Positions 1 through 10,945 of a stretch of 64,000 nt of DNA are shown in pieces. The notes beneath the pieces were generated by a model. That model worked only from the letters and a program-made list of their open reading frames with translations. It searched no databases and was not told where the DNA came from. Origin of the DNA: Anastatus disparis (taxonomy: Eukaryota; Arthropoda; Insecta; Hymenoptera; Eupelmidae). The translations under genes and the position numbers were made by a program. The stretch covers positions 1,178,001-1,242,000 of the forward strand of contig JAFFSR010000370.1 in the NCBI GenBank assembly GCA_017163975.1, written 5' to 3'. The number at the start of each line of letters is the position of its first letter. The stretch's first letter is position 1.

Positions 1-2240
1 AATCCTTGAAGCTTCTGTAGTATCAGAATCATCTTTATATTGCGTTTGAAGTGTTAATATTTTCAAATTATGAGAGCAACAAATTCCCAGATGCATGAAA
101 ATCACAATATTTGTATAAAAATCATTTTATAGTGCTAGCAACCATAAATTTTCGGAGCGACAAAATCCTCGAAGCTCCTGTAGTATCAGAATCATCTTTA
201 TATTGCGTTTAAAGTGTTAATATTTTCAAATTTTATGAGCGACAAATTCCCAGATGCAAAAGAATTACAAAATTTGTATAAAAATCATTTTATAGAGCTA
301 GCAACTTAAATTTTTAGAGCGACAAAATCCTTGAAGCTCCTGTGGTATCAGAATCATTTTTATATTGCCTTTTAAGTATTAATTTTTTTAAATTTTAAGA
401 GCGACAAATTTCTAGATGCATTTTAATAACAAAAATTTTCATGAAAATTATTTTAGCGTGCTAGAAACCATAGATTTTTAGAGCGACAAAATCCTTAAAG
501 TTCCTGTAGTATCAGAATCGTCTTTATATTGCGTTTAAAGTGTTAATATTTTTAAATTTTAAGAGCGACAAGTTCCCAGATGCAAAAAAAATCAGAAAAT
601 TTGTATAAAAATCATTTTATAGTGCCGGAACCATCAATTTTTAGAGCGACAAAATCCTTGAAGCTCCTGTGGTATCAGAATCATCTTTATTTTGCCTTTT
701 AAGTATTAATTTTTACAAATTTTAAGAGCGACAAATTCCTAAATGCATTTTAATAACAAAAATTTCCATAAAAATCATTTTATAGTGCCTGCCACCATAA
801 ATTTTTAGAGCGACGAAATCCTTGAAGCTCCTGTGGTATCAGAATCATTTTTATATTGCCTTTTAAGTATTAATTTTTTCAAATTTTAAGAGCGACAAAT
901 CGCTAGATGCATTTAAATAACAAAAATTTCCATAAAAATTGTTTTATCGTGCTAGGAACCATAGATTTTTAGAGCGACAAAATCCTTGAAGCTCCTGTAG
1001 TATCAGAATCATCTTTATATTGCGTTTAAAGTGTTACTATTTTCAAATATTAAGAGCGACAAGTTCCCAGATGCAAAAAAATCAGAAAATTTGTATAAAA
1101 ATCATTTTATAGTGCCGGCATACATAAATTTTCAGAGCGACGAAATACTTGAAGCTCCTATGGTAACAGAATCATTTATATATTGCCTTTTAAGTATGAA
1201 TTTTTTCAAATTTTAGGTGCGACAAATTCCTAGATGCATTTTAATAACAGAAATTTCTAAAAATTATTTTAGCGTGCTAGGAACCATAGATTTTTAGAGC
1301 GATCAAATCCTTGAAGCTCCTGTGGTATCAGAATCATTTTTATATTGCCTTTTAAGTATTAATTTTTTCAAATTTTAAGAGCGACAAATTCCTAGATGCA
1401 TTTTAATAACAAAAATTTCCATAAAAGTTATTTTAGCGTGCTAGGAACCATAGATTTTTAGAGCGACAAAATCCTTGAAGCTCCTGTAGTATCAGAATCA
1501 TCTTTATATTGCGTTTAAAGTGTTAATATTTTCAAATTTTAAGAACGACAAGTTCCCAGATGCAAAAAAATCAGAAAATTTGTATAAAAATCATTTTATA
1601 GTGCCGGCAACCATAAATTTTTAGAGCGACGAAATCCTTGAAGCTCCTATGGTATCAGAATCATTTATATATTGCCTTCTAAGTATGAATTTTTTCAAAT
1701 TTTAGGGGCGACAAATTCCTAGATGCAATTTTATAACAAAAATTTCTGAAAATTATTTAAGCGTGCTAGGAACCATAGATTTTTAGAGCGACAAAATCCT
1801 TGAAGCTCCTGTAGTATCAGAATCATCTTTATATTGCGTTTAAAGTGTTAATATTTTCAAATTTTAAGAGCAACAAATTTCCAGATGCAAAAAAATCACA
1901 AAATTTGTATAAAAATCATTTTATAATGTGATATCAGAAATATCTTTTTATGGTTATTAGAGTTCTGATTGTTAACAATCTCAAGAGCGACAAATTCGCA
2001 GATGCATGAAAATCACAAAATTTGTATAAAAATCATTTCATAGTGCTAGCAACCATAAATTTCCAGAGCGACAAAATCCTCGAAGCTCCTGTAGTATCAG
2101 AATCATCTTTATATTGCGTTTAAAGTGTTAATATTTTCAAATTTTAAGAGCGACGAATTCCTAAATGCATTTCAAATTCAAAAATTTGCATAAAAATCAT
2201 TTTAGCGTACTAGGAATCATATATTTTTAGAGCGACAAAA
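1..2240. repeat. 163-bp satellite array (satellite A)
   Basis: Tandem array already under way at the left edge. The word AATCCTTGAAGCT or a variant recurs at 1, 164, 326, 490 and 653, giving a unit of about 163 bp. Each unit has two related halves, both opening with GAGCGACAAA, so the repeat is an old dimer of about 81 bp. Two monomer types are interspersed: one reads GTAGTATCAGAATCATC then GCGTTTAAAGTG, the other GTGGTATCAGAATCATT then GCCTTTTAAGTA. Around 1925-1980 one unit is disrupted. From 2241 to about 2387 the sequence decays to a barely recognisable unit. No coding potential; the 61-residue ORF at 1031-1216 is a chance reading of the repeat. Confidence 0.95.
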
Positions 2241-2387
2241 TACTTGTAGCTTTAATGAATACTATTTAAATTTATTTAAATATCATGTATCCCAATTAAA
2301 ATCCATTTCACATAAAGAATTTTCTTTCTGCTCTGATGTTAAGATCTTGAAGATGACAAATTTTCTATAGCTACTTTAGTATGAGAT

Positions 2388-3809
2388 ACATCGCATGACT
2401 CATTAGATACATTAAGAAAAAAAGTTTCCATTTTTACTCGGTCCCAATGGCCATACCCGAGTCTTAGTCAGGTTTTGGGACTTACGAACTATTCTATCTT
2501 AGAGCGACAAAAAAGCGACAAATTATGCAACCAGAATGGAGTTGCTAACCCTAGCCGTTCCTAAGTTACTGTAGTAGATGCCGTAGCTTAATATTAAGCT
2601 ACGGTAGCCATTGTTTCTCGGAAACGGCTGGACGTCAAAATACAGTGTTGGATTAAATGTCAGCGACAAATCAGCAACAAATTATCAAACATCGCATGAC
2701 TTTTTAGATACACAAAGGAAATAAGTTTCCATTTTCACTCGGGTCCAATGGCCATATCCGGGTCTGGGTCAGGTTTTGGGACTTACGAACTATTCTATTT
2801 TAGAGCGACAAAGAAGCGACAAATCATGCAACCAGAATGGAGTTGCTAACCCTAGCCGTTCCTGAGTTACTGTAGTGGATGCCGTAGCTTAATAGTAAGC
2901 TACAGCAGCTATTGTTTCTTGGAAACGGCTGGACGACAAAATCCAGTGTTGGATAAAATGTCAGCGACAAATCAGCAACAAATTATCAAACATCGCACGA
3001 CTTTTTAGATACACAAAGAAAATAAGTTTCCATTTTCACTCGGGCCCAATGGCCATATCCGGATCTGGGTTAGGTTTTGGGACTTACGAACTATTCTATT
3101 TTAGAGCGACAAAGAAGCGACAAATCATGCAATCGGAATGGAGTTGCTAACCCTAGCCGTTCCTGAGTTACTGTAGTGGATGCCGTAGCTTAATATTAAG
3201 CTACAGCAGCTATTGTTTCTCGGAAACGGCTGGACGACAAAATCTAGTGTTGGATTAAATGTCAGCGACAAATCAGCAACAAATTATCAAACATCGCATG
3301 ACTTTTTAGATACACAAAGAAAATAAGTTTCCATTTTCACTCGGGCCCAATGGCCATATCCGGGTCTGGGTCAGGTTTTGGGACTTACGAACTATTCTAT
3401 TTTAGAGCGACAAAGAAGCGACAAATCATGCAACCGGAATGGAGTTGCTAACCTTAGCCGTTCCTGAGTTAATGTAGTGGATGCCGTAGCTTAATATTAA
3501 GCTACAGCAGCTATTGTTTCTCGGAAACGGCTGGACGACAAAATCCAGTGTTGGATTAAATGTCAGCGACAAATCAGCAACAAATTATCAAACATCGCAC
3601 GACTTTTTAGATACACAAAGAAAATAAGTTTCCATTTTCACTCGGGCCCAATGGTCATATCCGGATCTGGGTCAGGTTTTGGGACTTACGAACTATTCTA
3701 TTTTAGAGCGACAAAGAAGCGACATATCATGCAACCGGAATGGAGTTGCTAACCCTAGCCGTTCCTGAGTTACTGTAGTGGATGCCGTAGCTTAATATTA
3801 AGCTACAAT
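2388..3809 (+). repeat. 301-bp satellite array (satellite B), plus orientation
   Basis: About 4.7 units of 301 bp. TCGCATGAC or TCGCACGAC recurs at 2391, 2692, 2993, 3294 and 3595. Each unit holds ACTCGGGCCCAATGGCC, GAGCGACAAAGAAGCGACAAA and GCCGTAGCTTAATATTAAGC. Diagnostic sites alternate between neighbouring units (CATCGCATG/CATCGCACG; CCGGGTCTGG/CCGGATCTGG; AATCCAGTG/AATCTAGTG), which indicates a 602-bp higher-order dimer. The array stops abruptly against the foldback element at about 3809. Confidence 0.95.
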
Positions 3810-3813
3810 ATTT

Positions 3814-4156
3814 GGACAGATTTTTATAATTTTATGTTATGATTTTCATTAATTTTAAAATAAAAAAATAGCTTATTTTAAATAACAACACTAGATAAAT
3901 TTAGTAATAGAATGAAGTTCAAAATTGATTAGTGTAATTAAACTATTAAGTAATAATTAAGATTATCAGGCGTAAAATAAAAATTCATAAAACTTTTGCA
4001 TGCCATATTAAATTTATCAAATATCAAGAGTTTTCTTATACAAACGTAATACATTTAAAACACGTATTACAGCGGAGCCTAAAATTAAAGGAGTAAAATG
4101 CGCAAATTCAGTTTAATAAACTTGATATTTTAAATTACTTTTGTACTATTTTTAAT

Positions 4157-4231
<75 letters not shown>

Positions 4232-4701
4232 CCATGTACATTTCCACATATACATGTCACATAAACACATACACATACACAACACTTACCTCTCCATCTT
4301 TTTATCTCCGTCTCTCGGTTTTCGTCTTTCCGTCTATTTCTCTCTATTTCTGTCTCTCTGTCTTCTTCTCTCTGCCTCTACGTCTCCGTTTTTTCATTTT
4401 CGTGAACTAAACTAAATATAAATGTATATTAAGCTACGGAATCCACTTCATAGGGCCACATTCGGAATAGTACCATATTTTGTCGCTAATTTGTCGCTAA
4501 TTTGTTGCTCTATCCCGGATTTTGTCGCTCCAGCCGTTTCCGAGAAACAATGGCTACCGTAGCTTAATATTAAGTTACGGCATCCACTACAGTAACTCAG
4601 GAACGGCTAGGGTTAGCAACTCCATTCTGGTTGCATAATTTGTCGCTTTTTTGTCGCTCTAAGATAGAATAGTTCGTAAGTCCCAAAACCTGACCCAGAC
4701 C
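3814..4701 (+). repeat. left arm of the foldback element
   Basis: An 888-bp arm: an AT-rich outer part (3814-4161), a (TA)n tract (4162-4228), a pyrimidine-rich tract (about 4290-4400) and an inner satellite-like part ending at TGACCCAGACC (4691-4701). It is collinear with the reverse complement of 6116-7059. The length difference comes mainly from the longer TA tract in the right arm. Confidence 0.9.
4162..4228. repeat. (TA)n microsatellite
   Basis: Pure TA dinucleotide run inside the left foldback arm. The right-arm counterpart is about twice as long. Confidence 0.97.
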
Positions 4702-6115
4702 CGGATATGGCCATTGGGCCCGAGTGAAAATGGAAACTTATTTTCTTTGTGTATCTAAAAAGTCATGCGATGTTTGATAATTTGTTGCTGATTTGTCGCT
4801 GACATTTAATCCAACACTGGATTTTGTCGTCCAGCCGTTTCCGAGAAACAATAGCTGCTGTAGCTTAATATTAAGCTACGGCATCCACTACAGTAACTCA
4901 GGAACGGCTAGGGTTAGCAACTCCATTCCGGTTGCATGATTTGTCGCTTCTTTGTCGCTCTAAAATAGAATAGTTCGTAAGTCCCAAAACCTGACCCAGA
5001 CCCGGATATGGCCATTGGGCCCGAGTGAAAATGGAAACTTATTTTCTTTGTGTATCTAAAAAGTCATGCGATGTTTGATAATTTGTTGCTGATTTGTCGC
5101 TGACATTTAATCCAACACTAGATTTTGTCGTCCAGCCGTTTCCGAGAAACAATAGCTGCTGTAGCTTAATATTAAGCTACGGCATCCACTACAGTAACTC
5201 AGGAACGGCTAGGGTTAGCAACTCCATTCCGGTTGCATGATTTGTCGCTTCTTTGTCGCTCTAAAATAGAATAGTTCGTAAGTCCCAAAACCTGACCCAG
5301 ACCCGGATATGGCCATTGGGCCCGAGTGAAAATGGAAACTTATTTTCTTTGTGTATCTAAAAAGTCATGCGATGTTTGATAATTTGTTGCTGATTTGTCG
5401 CTGACATTTAATCCAACACTGGATTTTGTCGTCCAGCCGTTTCCGAGAAACAATAGCTGCTGTAGCTTAATATTAAGCTACGGCATCCACTACAGTAACT
5501 CAGGAACGGCTAGGGTTAGCAACTCCATTCCGGTTGCATGATTTGTCGCTTCTTTGTCGCTCTAAAATAGAATAGTTCGTAAGTCCCAAAACCTGACCCA
5601 GACCCGGATATGGCCATTGGGCCCGAGTGAAAATGGAAACTTATTTTCTTTGTGTATCTAAAAAGTCATGCGATGTTTGATAATTTGTTGCTGATTTGTC
5701 GCTGACATTTAATCCAACACTAGATTTTGTCGTCCAGCCGTTTCCGAGAAACAATAGCTGCTGTAGCTTAATATTAAGCTACGGCATCCACTACAGTAAC
5801 TCAGGAACGGCTAGGGTTAGCAACTCCATTCCGGTTGCATGATTTGTCGCTTCTTTGTCGCTCTAAAATAGAATAGTTCGTAAGTCCCAAAACCTGACCC
5901 AGACCCGGATATGGCCATTGGGCCCGAGTGAAAATGGAAACTTATTTTCTTTGTGTATCTAAAAAGTCATGCGATGTTTGATAATTTGTTGCTGATTTGT
6001 CGCTGACATTTAATCCAACACTGGATTTTGTCGTCCAGCCGTTTCCGAGAAACAATAGCTGCTGTAGCTTAATATTAAGCTACGGCATCCACTACAGTAA
6101 CTCAGGAACGGCTAA
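4702..6115 (-). repeat. satellite B array inside the foldback element, inverted
   Basis: About 4.7 units in the orientation opposite to 2388-3809. TGTCGCTGACATTTAATCC recurs at exactly 301-bp spacing near 4796, 5097, 5398, 5699 and 6000. Units are almost identical, but one site alternates CACTGGA / CACTAGA / CACTGGA / CACTAGA / CACTGGA, the same 602-bp dimer pattern seen in the left array. The near-identity indicates recent amplification or homogenisation. Confidence 0.93.
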
Positions 6116-6585
6116 GGTCTGGGTCAGGTTTTGGGACTTACGAACTATTCTATCTTAGAGCGACAAAAAAGCGACAAATTATGCAACCAGAATGGAGTTG
6201 CTAACCCTAGCCGTTCCTGAGTTACTGTAGTGGATGCCGTAGCTTAATATTAAGCTACGGTAGCCATTGTTTCTCGGAAACGGCTGGAGCGACAAAATCC
6301 GGGATAGAGCAACAAATTAGCGACAAATTAGCGACAAAATATGGTACTATTCCGAATGTGGCCCTATGAAGTGGATTCCGTAGCTTAATATACATTTATA
6401 TTTAGTTTAGTTCACGAAAATGAAAAAACGGAGACGTAGAGGCAGAGAGAAGAAGACAGAGAGACAGAAATAGAGAGAAATAGACGGAAAGACGAAAACC
6501 GAGAGACGGAGATAAAAAGATGGAGAGGTAAGTGTTGTGTATGTGTATGTGTTTATGTGACATGTATATGTGGAAATGTACATGG

Positions 6586-6630
<45 letters not shown>

Positions 6631-6633
6631 TAC

Positions 6634-6716
<83 letters not shown>

Positions 6717-7059
6717 ATTAAAAATAGTACAAAAGTAATTTAAAATATCAAGTTTATTAAACTGAATTTGCGCATTTTACTCCTTTAATTTTAGGCTCCG
6801 CTTTAATACGTGTTTTAAATGTATTACGTTTGTATAAGAAAACTCTTGATATTTGATAAATTTAATATGGCATGCAAAAGTTTTATGAATTTTTATTTTA
6901 CGCCTGATAATCTTAATTATTACTTAATAGTTTAATTACACTAATCAATTTTGAACTTCATTCTATTACTAAATTTATCTAGTGTTGTTATTTAAAATAA
7001 GCTATTTTTTTATTTTAAAATTAATGAAAATCATAACATAAAATTATAAAAATCTGTCC
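6116..7059 (-). repeat. right arm of the foldback element
   Basis: Reverse complement of 3814-4701. It starts at GGTCTGGGTCAGG, crosses the satellite-like part and the purine-rich tract (about 6420-6520), contains a long TA tract (6588-6711) and ends at AATCTGTCC. Small ORFs here (6402-6653 minus, 6532-6738 plus) are readings of the TA tract and are not genes. Confidence 0.9.
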
Positions 7060-7809
7060 CATGAAAATGAACAATTCTTCTCTCTATTTTTTTTGTGTAC
7101 ATGTGCATTCATATATATATCGCCCATTCTCTGCCAAATCGAATGACGAAAAAATTTTTTCCGCTAAAAATTGGTATAATGGTTCTTTTCCATATTATGG
7201 ACTACTCAGAATTTTTATAGATCTCTTCAGTACATATTTTCAGAGCTACAAAGCTTCAAAGTTGGGTTAAGCCCATATTTTTGACATTTTTGACTAATTT
7301 TAGGCTTAAATTACTCAGTTGGGTTGCGTTTTGAGAATATATTACTAAAAACTTTCTTGTTCAAAATATTCTAAACTTTGAGAAAAAAGTGATTCATAAG
7401 TGCTAATGTAGCCATCCACTGAGCTAAAGTCATTTAAAACATTGAAATACCACTTTTCAAGGTTTCGAACCATGATCCTATGTCCAAAAAACTCATTGGC
7501 GCAGGTTACATATGTATAAATATAGCCAAAAAATTTCAGAGTAGACATCCTTGGTGATCCCTTCGGAAAAAATAAAAATGTAATTAAAAATAATGAAAAA
7601 TGTGACTTTTAGATGAATTTCTTAAGTTTTAAACTTGAAATTATTTTTAAATAATTTGCAAAATGATACACTGTAAAAAAATAGCAGAAAATCACGTCGT
7701 TGGTCGACGATTTCAATGCGACCATGCACCGTCGAGATTATTTAACTTCGTTCAACGGCGACATTTTAACGTGCTTTGCGTGATTTCACGTAAACTGAAC
7801 ACGAAATTT
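7060..7809. other. unassigned AT-rich spacer
   Basis: Nothing recognised. Short ORFs at 7061-7270 (plus) and 7345-7548 (minus) show no known motif. GC is higher at 7690-7760, with GTCGACGATTTC and CACCGTCGAG. No LTR of the neighbouring gypsy copy is found here, so that copy ends by truncation. Confidence 0.5.
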
Positions 7810-8124
7810 TTAGGTTAAATCAGTTAGATGTCGCGCTTCAACGATGTTAAATAATGGTTTCTTGAACTCATGTTCTTGTGCATCCTTCATCGCATTCCTC
7901 GCACCAGCTCTGTTAATAGCGTTTACTTTGCCTATACACTGTTGTGTGTATGGCTCGATGAATTCGTATAGGTAAACCTCTGCCAACCTGTAGTCTGCTT
8001 TTTTAGTGAGATCATGTGTCTCGTTGATTTTACACAAAAGGCCCGTGCCCAATTCTTCCAGAAAAAACATCTCGGCTCGGCTAACGGAACTCTTTAGCGA
8101 TACAAATATCAGAGGAGAGCCCAA
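7810..8124 (-). pseudogene. unknown 3' ORF of gypsy copy 1
   Basis: About 100 residues, rich in charged residues and predicted helix-forming stretches (for example LTKKADYRLAEVYLYEF and AINRAGARNAMKDAQEHEF), ending near 7810. It has no ATG in a convincing place and opens with a stop just upstream. It follows a splice-acceptor-like TTATATATAG, so it could have been a spliced third ORF. The homologous part of gypsy copy 2 (25001-25130) matches at first and then diverges or is deleted. I do not recognise the family. A captured host exon, or an env or accessory ORF, are possible. Confidence 0.4.
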
Positions 8125-8237
8125 TCAGCTTCACCTATATATAACATAAAAAACAAACATTATTAGTATAAACGCATTACAATACTGCCTAAAATTAATC
8201 ACATTTTACTTTGAAGTAAGACATTGTTGTACAAAAT

Positions 8238-8840
8238 CTAACCTTTTTTTTTACAATTATTTTTTTTATTTAACATTACATCATCTATTTTTCTGTGTCT
8301 CAGAATATTAGGTATAAATCTCTCTCTCTTTTTATTATTTTCATTATTTTTCTCACTACCTATTGTCTCGTGTTCTACCCTGTTACTGGTGTTTTTAATT
8401 TTTTTATTATGTGCTACGTTACCTGTCTCTTTATACGTATCCGTAATGTCTATTTGCTCTTCATTGAGCTCGTCGTATTCGTTATTACTTACTCCGTTAA
8501 AATTATACTCTGGTACTTCCTGTATCTGGTTACCTTCGTCCAATGCTCCAGTTATCTCAATATCTTCCCCATCTGTGGGTGGAGCCTAGCTGTGGATCTG
8601 AGCTTTGGTAACTACATTTTCTTCCTCTCTTAAACTATTATTTTCGCTCAGTTCTCTGTTGCCTCTATTTGTTTGGCTACTACTCTGAGGTACTACTTCC
8701 CTACTCAATTCGCTTTTCTGTTGCTCGATTTCATTTGCTAAAAAGTAGGCCGGTTTCAATCTTTTCACATTCACGGTTACATCTTTATTACCTTTTCTTA
8801 TGACGTAATTACGGCCATTTTTGTGCCTAGAGATGACCTT
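8238..8840 (-). pseudogene. gypsy copy 1, pol C-terminal tail after integrase
   Basis: Matches 24407-24850 of copy 2: the segment reading GRNYVIRKGNKDVTVNV, then KRLKPAYFLANEIEQQ, then a Glu/Asn-rich tail. This is the usual end of gypsy Pol beyond the integrase core. The frame is broken by a stop near 8586 and by a shift between the 8586-8774 and 8238-8543 stretches. It lies directly beside the 94-bp hairpin. Confidence 0.75.
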
Positions 8841-8844
8841 ATAT

Positions 8845-8938
8845 CGACGCCCCGTACGAAGAAAAGCACCGTTCAGAAATTCAAATGCAAATTAGCATTG
8901 GGATTTCTGAACGGTGCTTTTCTTCGTACGGGGCGTCG
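8845..8938. mobile_element. 94-bp perfect hairpin inserted in gypsy copy 1
   Basis: A 36-bp perfect inverted repeat (8845-8880 and 8903-8938) with a 22-nt loop. Outer ends are CGACGCCCCGTACG and CGTACGGGGCGTCG. ATAT flanks both sides (8841-8844, 8939-8942). Copy 2 has an uninterrupted ACCATATAAGG at the equivalent place, so this is an insertion with a 4-bp target duplication or an ATAT footprint. It is much more GC-rich than its surroundings. Confidence 0.8.
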
Positions 8939-8942
8939 ATAT

Positions 8943-9594
8943 GGTCTTGAATATGGTTGCACAAGAGGTAGTTTAACTGCTATTATTTTTTTTAACACTT
9001 TTTATCTTCTCCTGGTAAATAGCAGATTTTTACGTTATACTTAGCAATATACGTTAACTTTCTTGCTTGCAATGCTGTGCAGCTATCTAAACTCTTACCT
9101 AACACATGTACGACTGATTTATGGTCTGTACATACCTTGAATTCTCTACCTTCCAAGTAGTGACCAAAATATTTGATGGTCTCGTATTAATTAACACCCG
9201 ATCATACGTGCTGAAATTCGATTGTGCGGGGGTGAATTTTTTCGAAAAAAAAGCTAGCGGCTTCCACGTATTTCCTACTTTCTGCTCTAAGGCTGCGCCC
9301 ATGGTGAAATTTGACGCATCTGTAACTAACCTAATCTCCGCATTCTTAGCTGGGAACGCCAGATACGCAATATTCGCTAATTTTTCTTTAGTTGTCTTGA
9401 ATGCTCGTTCTGCTTCTTCGGTCCATTCCACGGGTCTTTTGTCCTTCTTCTTAATATCCTTTATCATAGCTACCAGATGTCTCTGTACTTCTGCGGCTCT
9501 TGGTAAGCTTTTTCTGTAAAAGTTTACCATTCTCAGAAATCGACGCATCTCGTCTTTAGTCTGGGGCTTCTTCAAAGCTTGTAATGCTTCGACC
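8943..9594 (-). pseudogene. gypsy copy 1 RNase H, truncated before integrase
   Basis: The connection segment KKPQTKDEMRRFLRMVNFYR and the RNase H start LVTDASNFTMGAALEQK are clear, followed by PLAFFSKKFTPAQSNFSTYDR, typical of Ty3/gypsy RNase H. The C-terminal part (about 9050-9180) is frameshifted. At about 8975-9010 the sequence jumps from the end of RNase H to the post-integrase region: compared with copy 2, roughly 22855-23918 is deleted, removing all integrase motifs. Confidence 0.85.
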
Positions 9595-10602
9595 TTAGAT
9601 CAATCTGGTTCGAATCCATTTTTTGTCGATTAAATGGCCCAAGAAGATAAGTTTATCGACTCCAAACTGACATTTATCTATATTCAGTTTAAGGTGGAAT
9701 TTCTCTAACCTCTCTAGGACGATCTTAAGATGTTCTTGGTGATCCTCGTCAGATGAAGATGCAACCAAGATATCATCAACGAATGCAAACACAAAATCCA
9801 GGTCGCCCACAGCCTGGTTCATGTATCGCTGAAATGTCTGTGCGGCATTCCGAAATCCGAATGTCATCACTACGTACTCATAAAGTCCGAATGGAGTTGT
9901 CACCGCTGTCTTTGGTACAATCTCTAGAAATATAGGGATCTGCAAGAATGCTTTCTCCAAGTCGGGTGCGAAAAAAATAGTTTTCTCTTCTAGATGATAT
10001 GCAAAATCCTGGACATTGGGAATAGGGTGCTTATCCAGTACTGTGACTGTGTTCAACTTCCTATAGTCACCATAGATCCTCCACCCACCATTTTTTTTGG
10101 GGACCATATGGATAGGTGTAGCCCAAGGGCTTTTTGAAGGTTGGCAAATACCTTCTTTACACCATCTATTAAATTCCTGTTTTGCTGCCTGCAGCTTATC
10201 AGGTGCCAATCTGAGCGGTTTTTGCGCTACCGGCGGTGCTACTGTGGAGATATGGTGGTACACATCCACCTTTCTCTTAATTGTTGGCTCTTCAAGCCCA
10301 AGTACTGATGAAAATTCTTTTATTATATGCGCGTACCTATTCTTCGGGTCTATTAATGACACCTGCACATACGTTACTTTCTTTGCAGTGCCTGCGACGG
10401 ACTCACCAGTTTTTGCATTCACCAGCTCCCATCGAGTCAGATCTGGGAGCAAATGGCAGTGCTTGATGACGTCACCACCTAGTATCGCGTATGGTACGTC
10501 TGCTACAATAAACGTCCATTTGATCTTATTTTGAAACCCGAAGTCTAATTCCCTGTATATTATACCATATGTATCTATTTGCGTATTTTTTGCTGCGTAC
10601 AA
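9595..10602 (-). pseudogene. gypsy copy 1 reverse transcriptase (complete palm, inactive context)
   Basis: 335 residues open. The end of the protease region (WTFIVADVPYAILGGDVI) leads into RT with WATPIHMVPKKNGGWRIYGD, DYRKLN, motif A APDLEKAF, TPFGLYEYVVMTFGFRNA, and the catalytic FVDD in AFVDDILVASSSDEDHQ. It ends at KKWIRTRLI by a one-base shift in an A run, followed by a TGA. RT copies element RNA into cDNA in the cytoplasmic particle. All catalytic Asp residues are present, unlike copy 2, but gag, integrase and LTRs are missing. Confidence 0.9.
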
Positions 10603-10945
10603 TTTAGCGCGCGTTGCTTTTTTTTGACTATTCTTTTTTTTCGGAACTAATGATACTTCCGCACCCGTATCTATTAAAAATGTTTCATTGACTACTTTAT
10701 CTACGACATGGAGGCGTATTCCGTCTGTATCCGACGAGGTTGCTCCCTCTACCCGCCGGTTCGAAAGTTTAAATATACTCTATCTTTATTATTACTTCGC
10801 ATTTGGCTTCCTTCTTTCCTAACGCTATTACTTCTTGCTACCCCGCGTATGGGTGATTTAGATCCTTGACTTTTTCCATCTACGGTACGTGGAACAGACT
10901 CATGCCTTTCCTCATAATTAATCCTATCGCATGGTTCTAAGCCTC
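10603..10945 (-). pseudogene. gypsy copy 1 protease and Gag tail
   Basis: The protease active site reads FLIDTGAEVSLVP with the catalytic DTG intact, preceded by the GGRRVEGATSSDTDG segment and a Gag tail with INYEERHESVPRTVDGKSQG. Protease and RT are separated by a frame change near 10602. Sequence homologous to copy 2 ends near 10945, where a LINE ORF1 remnant begins, so most of gag is lost. Confidence 0.8.

Larger units (their letters stand above)
3814..7059. mobile_element. foldback-type element with arms of about 0.9 kb and an internal satellite
   Basis: The sequence from GGACAGATTTTTATAATTTT at 3814 rightwards reappears as its reverse complement ending at 7059. The match runs through a (TA)n tract, a tract reading TCTCTCGGTTTTCGTCTTTC, and a satellite-derived segment containing CGACAAA words. 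Between the arms lie five inverted satellite B units. Long inverted repeats that include tandem repeats are the structure of FB and Galileo foldback transposons; that family link is inference. No transposase is present. No target duplication is resolvable: the left side abuts satellite B and the right side is unrelated AT-rich DNA. A non-transposon palindromic rearrangement of the satellite is the alternative. Confidence 0.75.
7810..10945 (-). mobile_element. Ty3/gypsy retrotransposon, CsRn1-like, decayed copy 1
   Basis: Minus-strand relic homologous to the complete element at 20308-25906. From its 5' side (high coordinate) it keeps the Gag tail, protease with intact DTGA, a full reverse transcriptase, RNase H, the segment after integrase and an extra 3' ORF. 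It lacks both LTRs, most of gag, and about 1.1 kb covering all of integrase. A 94-bp perfect hairpin (8845-8938) interrupts the pol tail. The two copies share the same run-of-A frameshift and TGA between RT and RNase H (about 9597-9630 here), so both descend from an already defective parent or its lineage. Confidence 0.9.

Noticed and set aside
1..6115. CRISPR-like appearance of regularly spaced repeats
   Set aside because: Whole units repeat without unique spacers, unit lengths are 163 and 301 bp, and the DNA is clearly eukaryotic. These are satellites.
6402..6738. ORFs of 83 and 68 residues on both strands
   Set aside because: They are Tyr/Ile readings of the (TA)n tract and flanking purine/pyrimidine repeats in the foldback arm.
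9121..10534. Plus-strand ORFs of 132 and 145 residues
   Set aside because: Shadows of the minus-strand gypsy pol, which shows clear RT and RNase H motifs.
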